A stretch of 34,812 bases of DNA from CAYXVU01 sp964468725. GTDB taxonomy: Bacteria > Acidobacteriota > Blastocatellia > UBA7656. Made by a program: the position numbers and the translations under genes. Positions 32,874-34,812 of this stretch are shown here, piece by piece. The stretch spans positions 1-34,812 of the forward strand of contig CAYXVU010000041.1 in assembly GCA_964468725.1 (NCBI GenBank), in the 5' to 3' direction. Below the pieces are notes generated by a model. The model saw nothing but the letters and a program-made list of their open reading frames with translations, did no database searches and was not told where the DNA came from. Position 1 is the stretch's first letter, and each line of letters opens with the position of its first letter.

Positions 32874-33425
32874 TCACCAATTTTTGTACTGCGTACCGTT
32901 GAGCGCCGTACTGTCACTGCGGGTAAACACATCGAACACATCTTCGCCGCCCCATGACGTCGAATCCGGGTCGTCTTTATAAGAGCGCATGCCCCAATCC
33001 GTACTGCCAGTCATCGGATCAATGGGAAGGCGTCGCAGAAACCGTTTGCGACTGCCGCTTGTGCCGACGGTGTTGGCGGGGATGAACCCTTCGACCAAGA
33101 CTTCCAGGTCTTTCGGGTAGCCGCTTTGTGTCTTCAGTTCGATGGGAATGGCTGTGCCGTTCGAACGTTGATGAAAGAGGTAGTAATCATCAATCGCTTT
33201 ACGAATTTCGCGGAGCGCGATCCGGAGCTCGGTTTCGCGTTCGCGTTTAACCGTGTTGCGAACCAGTGGCACTGCCGCTGCCGTCAAGATCGAGAGGATG
33301 GTGATGACGATGATGATCTCAAGCAGCGTAAACCCGCCCACTCGTCGGTTGCCAGTTCTGCGGGGCAACCGACAGGTCGCAACGGCTGGCTGACCAGGTA
33401 ATTGATACCGACTTGCTTGTCTCAT
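32874..33425 (-). CDS. type II secretion pseudopilin, GspG-like (first of pair)
   Basis: A 183-residue protein with GGAGAGGG before the ATG. The prepilin signal is long: about 30 basic residues precede GGFTLLEIIIVITILSILTA, with cleavage after glycine. Later parts (ETELRIALREIRKAIDDYYL, QSGYPKDLEVLVEGFIPA, RRLPIDPMTGSTDWGMRS, GEDVFDVFTRSDSTALNGTQ) are GspG/T2SS pseudopilin hallmarks, notably LPIDPMTG and the terminal YxxW. Two such genes in tandem suggest different pilin positions in one pseudopilus. It begins 17 bases after the secretin stop. Confidence 0.92.
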   Translation of the reverse strand: MRQASRYQLPGQPAVATCRLPRRTGNRRVGGFTLLEIIIVITILSILTAAAVPLVRNTVKRERETELRIALREIRKAIDDYYLFHQRSNGTAIPIELKTQSGYPKDLEVLVEGFIPANTVGTSGSRKRFLRRLPIDPMTGSTDWGMRSYKDDPDSTSWGGEDVFDVFTRSDSTALNGTQYKNW

Positions 33426-33442
33426 AATCGCCCTCTCCGCTC

Positions 33443-34812
33443 TTAGCGGGCTTCGACCTGCGTAGATTGAATCTTCAAGGGCAGCAGTTGACCATTGGGC
33501 GTCCGCAAGAAGGTCTGTTGATCGTTCAAGGTGAGCGGCGATTGGCCTGCGCTCTTCACATTGAAGGCGACGAGCAACAGTTGCCCGCGCGTTGCCGTTC
33601 CCGGCGTGCCTTGCGGTCGTTCCAACTGCACGGTGAGCAGACCGCCTTCGGCATGAAACTGCAACTGCTGACTGCGAAGCATGCCTCCGTCGCGCACGCT
33701 CTGCACTTCCAAGACATTGGGATCGAAGGAGAGCGCGACGTTGGCCATCGAAACATCGTGGTTGCCGTTGACGATGACGGCAACATAAAAGACCTGCCCT
33801 TTGGTAGCAATCGAAGAGGCGCTACGAACGCTGATCTGTACAGGGGTCAGCGTCCCGGCGGTGTTCTCCTCTTCCTCGTCATCATCATCATCGTCGTCGT
33901 CATCGTCATTATCCGTAGCCGCCTGCGGTTTGGGTCTCTCTTCTTGTCCGGGTCTGTCTACGACTTTTTGCTCGACTTTCGGCGAGTTGGCAGGGCGTTG
34001 CGCCGAAGCCGGAACAGTGGTCGGCACTGGCAGAACGACGACGCCTTCGCGCGTCTGATTCTGCGTTTGAGTTTGTGCGGCAGGCACAGAGGTAGTTGGC
34101 GTAGACGCGGCGGCTTTATTGGCGGCCATCTTACTGGCATCCTCACCCGCGCCGTTGCCCGCCACTTGATTTTGCTCGGCCTCTTCCACCTCTGCGTAGT
34201 AGAGAATCTCTTCGATGCTCAGCTTGGCATTGGAGTCCTGTCCGGTTCCCGCACCTTTGGCCAAGTGGTCTTCATCGCGAATATCGGCGCGGCGTAGGAT
34301 ATGCGGAGTGACGGTGATGACGACATCACTTTGCCGATTCGAGGTGCTCGGCGTGGCAAAGAATCTGCCGAGTATCGGAACCAACCCGAGTACCGGCACA
34401 CCCTTGTATCCCTTCGCTTCGGTCGTTTGGCTCACCCCGGCAATCAAAGTGGCTTGTCCGTCTTTGATGCGCGCCATAGATTGCATGGCGCGTTGGCTGA
34501 AGACCGGTCTACCGGAATTGGGGTTATCCACCGATGAGGTTTCAATCTTCATCTTTAGTTGAATTTCATCTTCGAAGACATTGGGGGTAACGTCAATGTT
34601 GAGACCGACGTTTTCGTACTGCACCTGTTCGGCGCCCAGCCCCAACCCAAAATTGCCGCCGAACCCGTTCGGATTCTGATTCGGGTTTTGATTCGGAGTC
34701 TGCGGAGTTTGGGCAAAGCCTGTCGGGTAAGAGGCGGTGACGATGGGCACTCGCTGTCCGATGCGAATCGAGTTGGCTTCATTGTCAAATGCGTGTACCT
34801 GAGTGGAGGCGA
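33443..34812 (-). CDS. GspD-like secretin with C-terminal cohesin-like domain, partial
   Basis: The frame is open to the window edge, so the 5' end (N0-N3 domains) is missing. The first visible part has ANSIRIGQRVPIVTASYPTG and VGLNIDVTPNVFEDEIQLKM, typical of the secretin core, then GQATLIAGVSQTTEAKGYKG, VPVLGLVPILGRFFATPSTS and SDVVITVTPHILR, the C-terminal secretin motif. A Pro/Gln/Thr-rich linker follows with a run of ten Asp and four Glu, then about 130 residues (VQISVRSASSIATKGQVFYV, LSFDPNVLEVQSVRDGGML, ATRGQLLLVAFNVKSAGQSP) that have the cohesin fold pattern. Secretins form the outer-membrane pore of type II secretion and type IV pili; the cohesin tail probably lies outside and could bind partners. 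Heads the pilus operon. Confidence 0.9.
   Translation of the reverse strand, partial: ASTQVHAFDNEANSIRIGQRVPIVTASYPTGFAQTPQTPNQNPNQNPNGFGGNFGLGLGAEQVQYENVGLNIDVTPNVFEDEIQLKMKIETSSVDNPNSGRPVFSQRAMQSMARIKDGQATLIAGVSQTTEAKGYKGVPVLGLVPILGRFFATPSTSNRQSDVVITVTPHILRRADIRDEDHLAKGAGTGQDSNAKLSIEEILYYAEVEEAEQNQVAGNGAGEDASKMAANKAAASTPTTSVPAAQTQTQNQTREGVVVLPVPTTVPASAQRPANSPKVEQKVVDRPGQEERPKPQAATDNDDDDDDDDDDEEEENTAGTLTPVQISVRSASSIATKGQVFYVAVIVNGNHDVSMANVALSFDPNVLEVQSVRDGGMLRSQQLQFHAEGGLLTVQLERPQGTPGTATRGQLLLVAFNVKSAGQSPLTLNDQQTFLRTPNGQLLPLKIQSTQVEAR

Noticed and set aside
1..34812. CRISPR arrays, rRNA genes, riboswitches
   Set aside because: No regularly spaced identical repeats, rRNA-like stretches or recognisable riboswitch cores were seen.

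Overview
The window looks like a chromosomal segment of a moderately GC-rich Gram-negative bacterium, most plausibly an acidobacterium of the Blastocatellia type. That assignment is inference: there is no rRNA or ribosomal protein here. It rests on the mix of Tat-exported Gfo/Idh/MocA oxidoreductases, a DUF1080 protein, PQQ-type and WD40-type beta-propeller proteins, an S9 peptidase, a cohesin-tailed GspD-like secretin, and GGCGGTC-type hairpin repeats. Most genes are preceded by good AGGAGG-like ribosome binding sites, and many carry signal peptides, so the segment is rich in envelope and secreted functions.

Layout. Positions 1-1470 are a decayed integration site: a CAT-anticodon tRNA cut by the window edge, the first 53 codons of a tyrosine recombinase, and an IS110-family transposase broken by frameshifts. 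Positions 1473-9358 hold a secreted esterase, a dicarboxylate/amino-acid symporter, an OB-fold-like lipoprotein, a CinA-type MoCF protein, then an orphan cytochrome b, a PQQ-like propeller and a small secreted protein in one minus-strand operon, and a small membrane protein. Positions 9859-19724 are a periplasmic redox and carbohydrate neighbourhood: DUF1080 (3-keto-disaccharide hydrolase type), ApbE, an FGE-like protein, two Gfo/Idh/MocA oxidoreductases, an MFS transporter and a PhoX/DUF839 protein. A two-gene, AT-richer cassette (small helical protein plus HNH nuclease) interrupts it at 12999-13931. Positions 19853-24861 hold a large M48-like protease fused to a beta-propeller and, convergent to it, an S9 peptidase; an MFS transporter lies just upstream of the peptidase.

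The main discovery is at 26276-26887 on the minus strand. A Prx-like/thioredoxin-fold protein has two in-frame TGA codons three codons apart, exactly where its family carries the CxxC redox motif, followed by a tight hairpin with a GU apex at bacterial-SECIS spacing. Read through, it is a 203-residue selenoprotein with a UxxU motif, resembling selenoprotein L. Conventional ORF calling sees only its C-terminal 150 residues. No selenocysteine machinery is in this window.

Positions 27504-31256 hold an outer-membrane barrel protein, exodeoxyribonuclease III, a zinc-ribbon protein, a hypothetical protein, a frameshifted and 3'-truncated glycerophosphodiesterase gene, and, abutting that truncation, an AT-rich gene for a secreted protein with a 12-cysteine tail and its own good sigma-70-like promoter. 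Positions 31395-34812 are a minus-strand type II secretion/type IV pilus operon: secretin (running off the window), two GspG-like pseudopilins, and a PilM-like protein.
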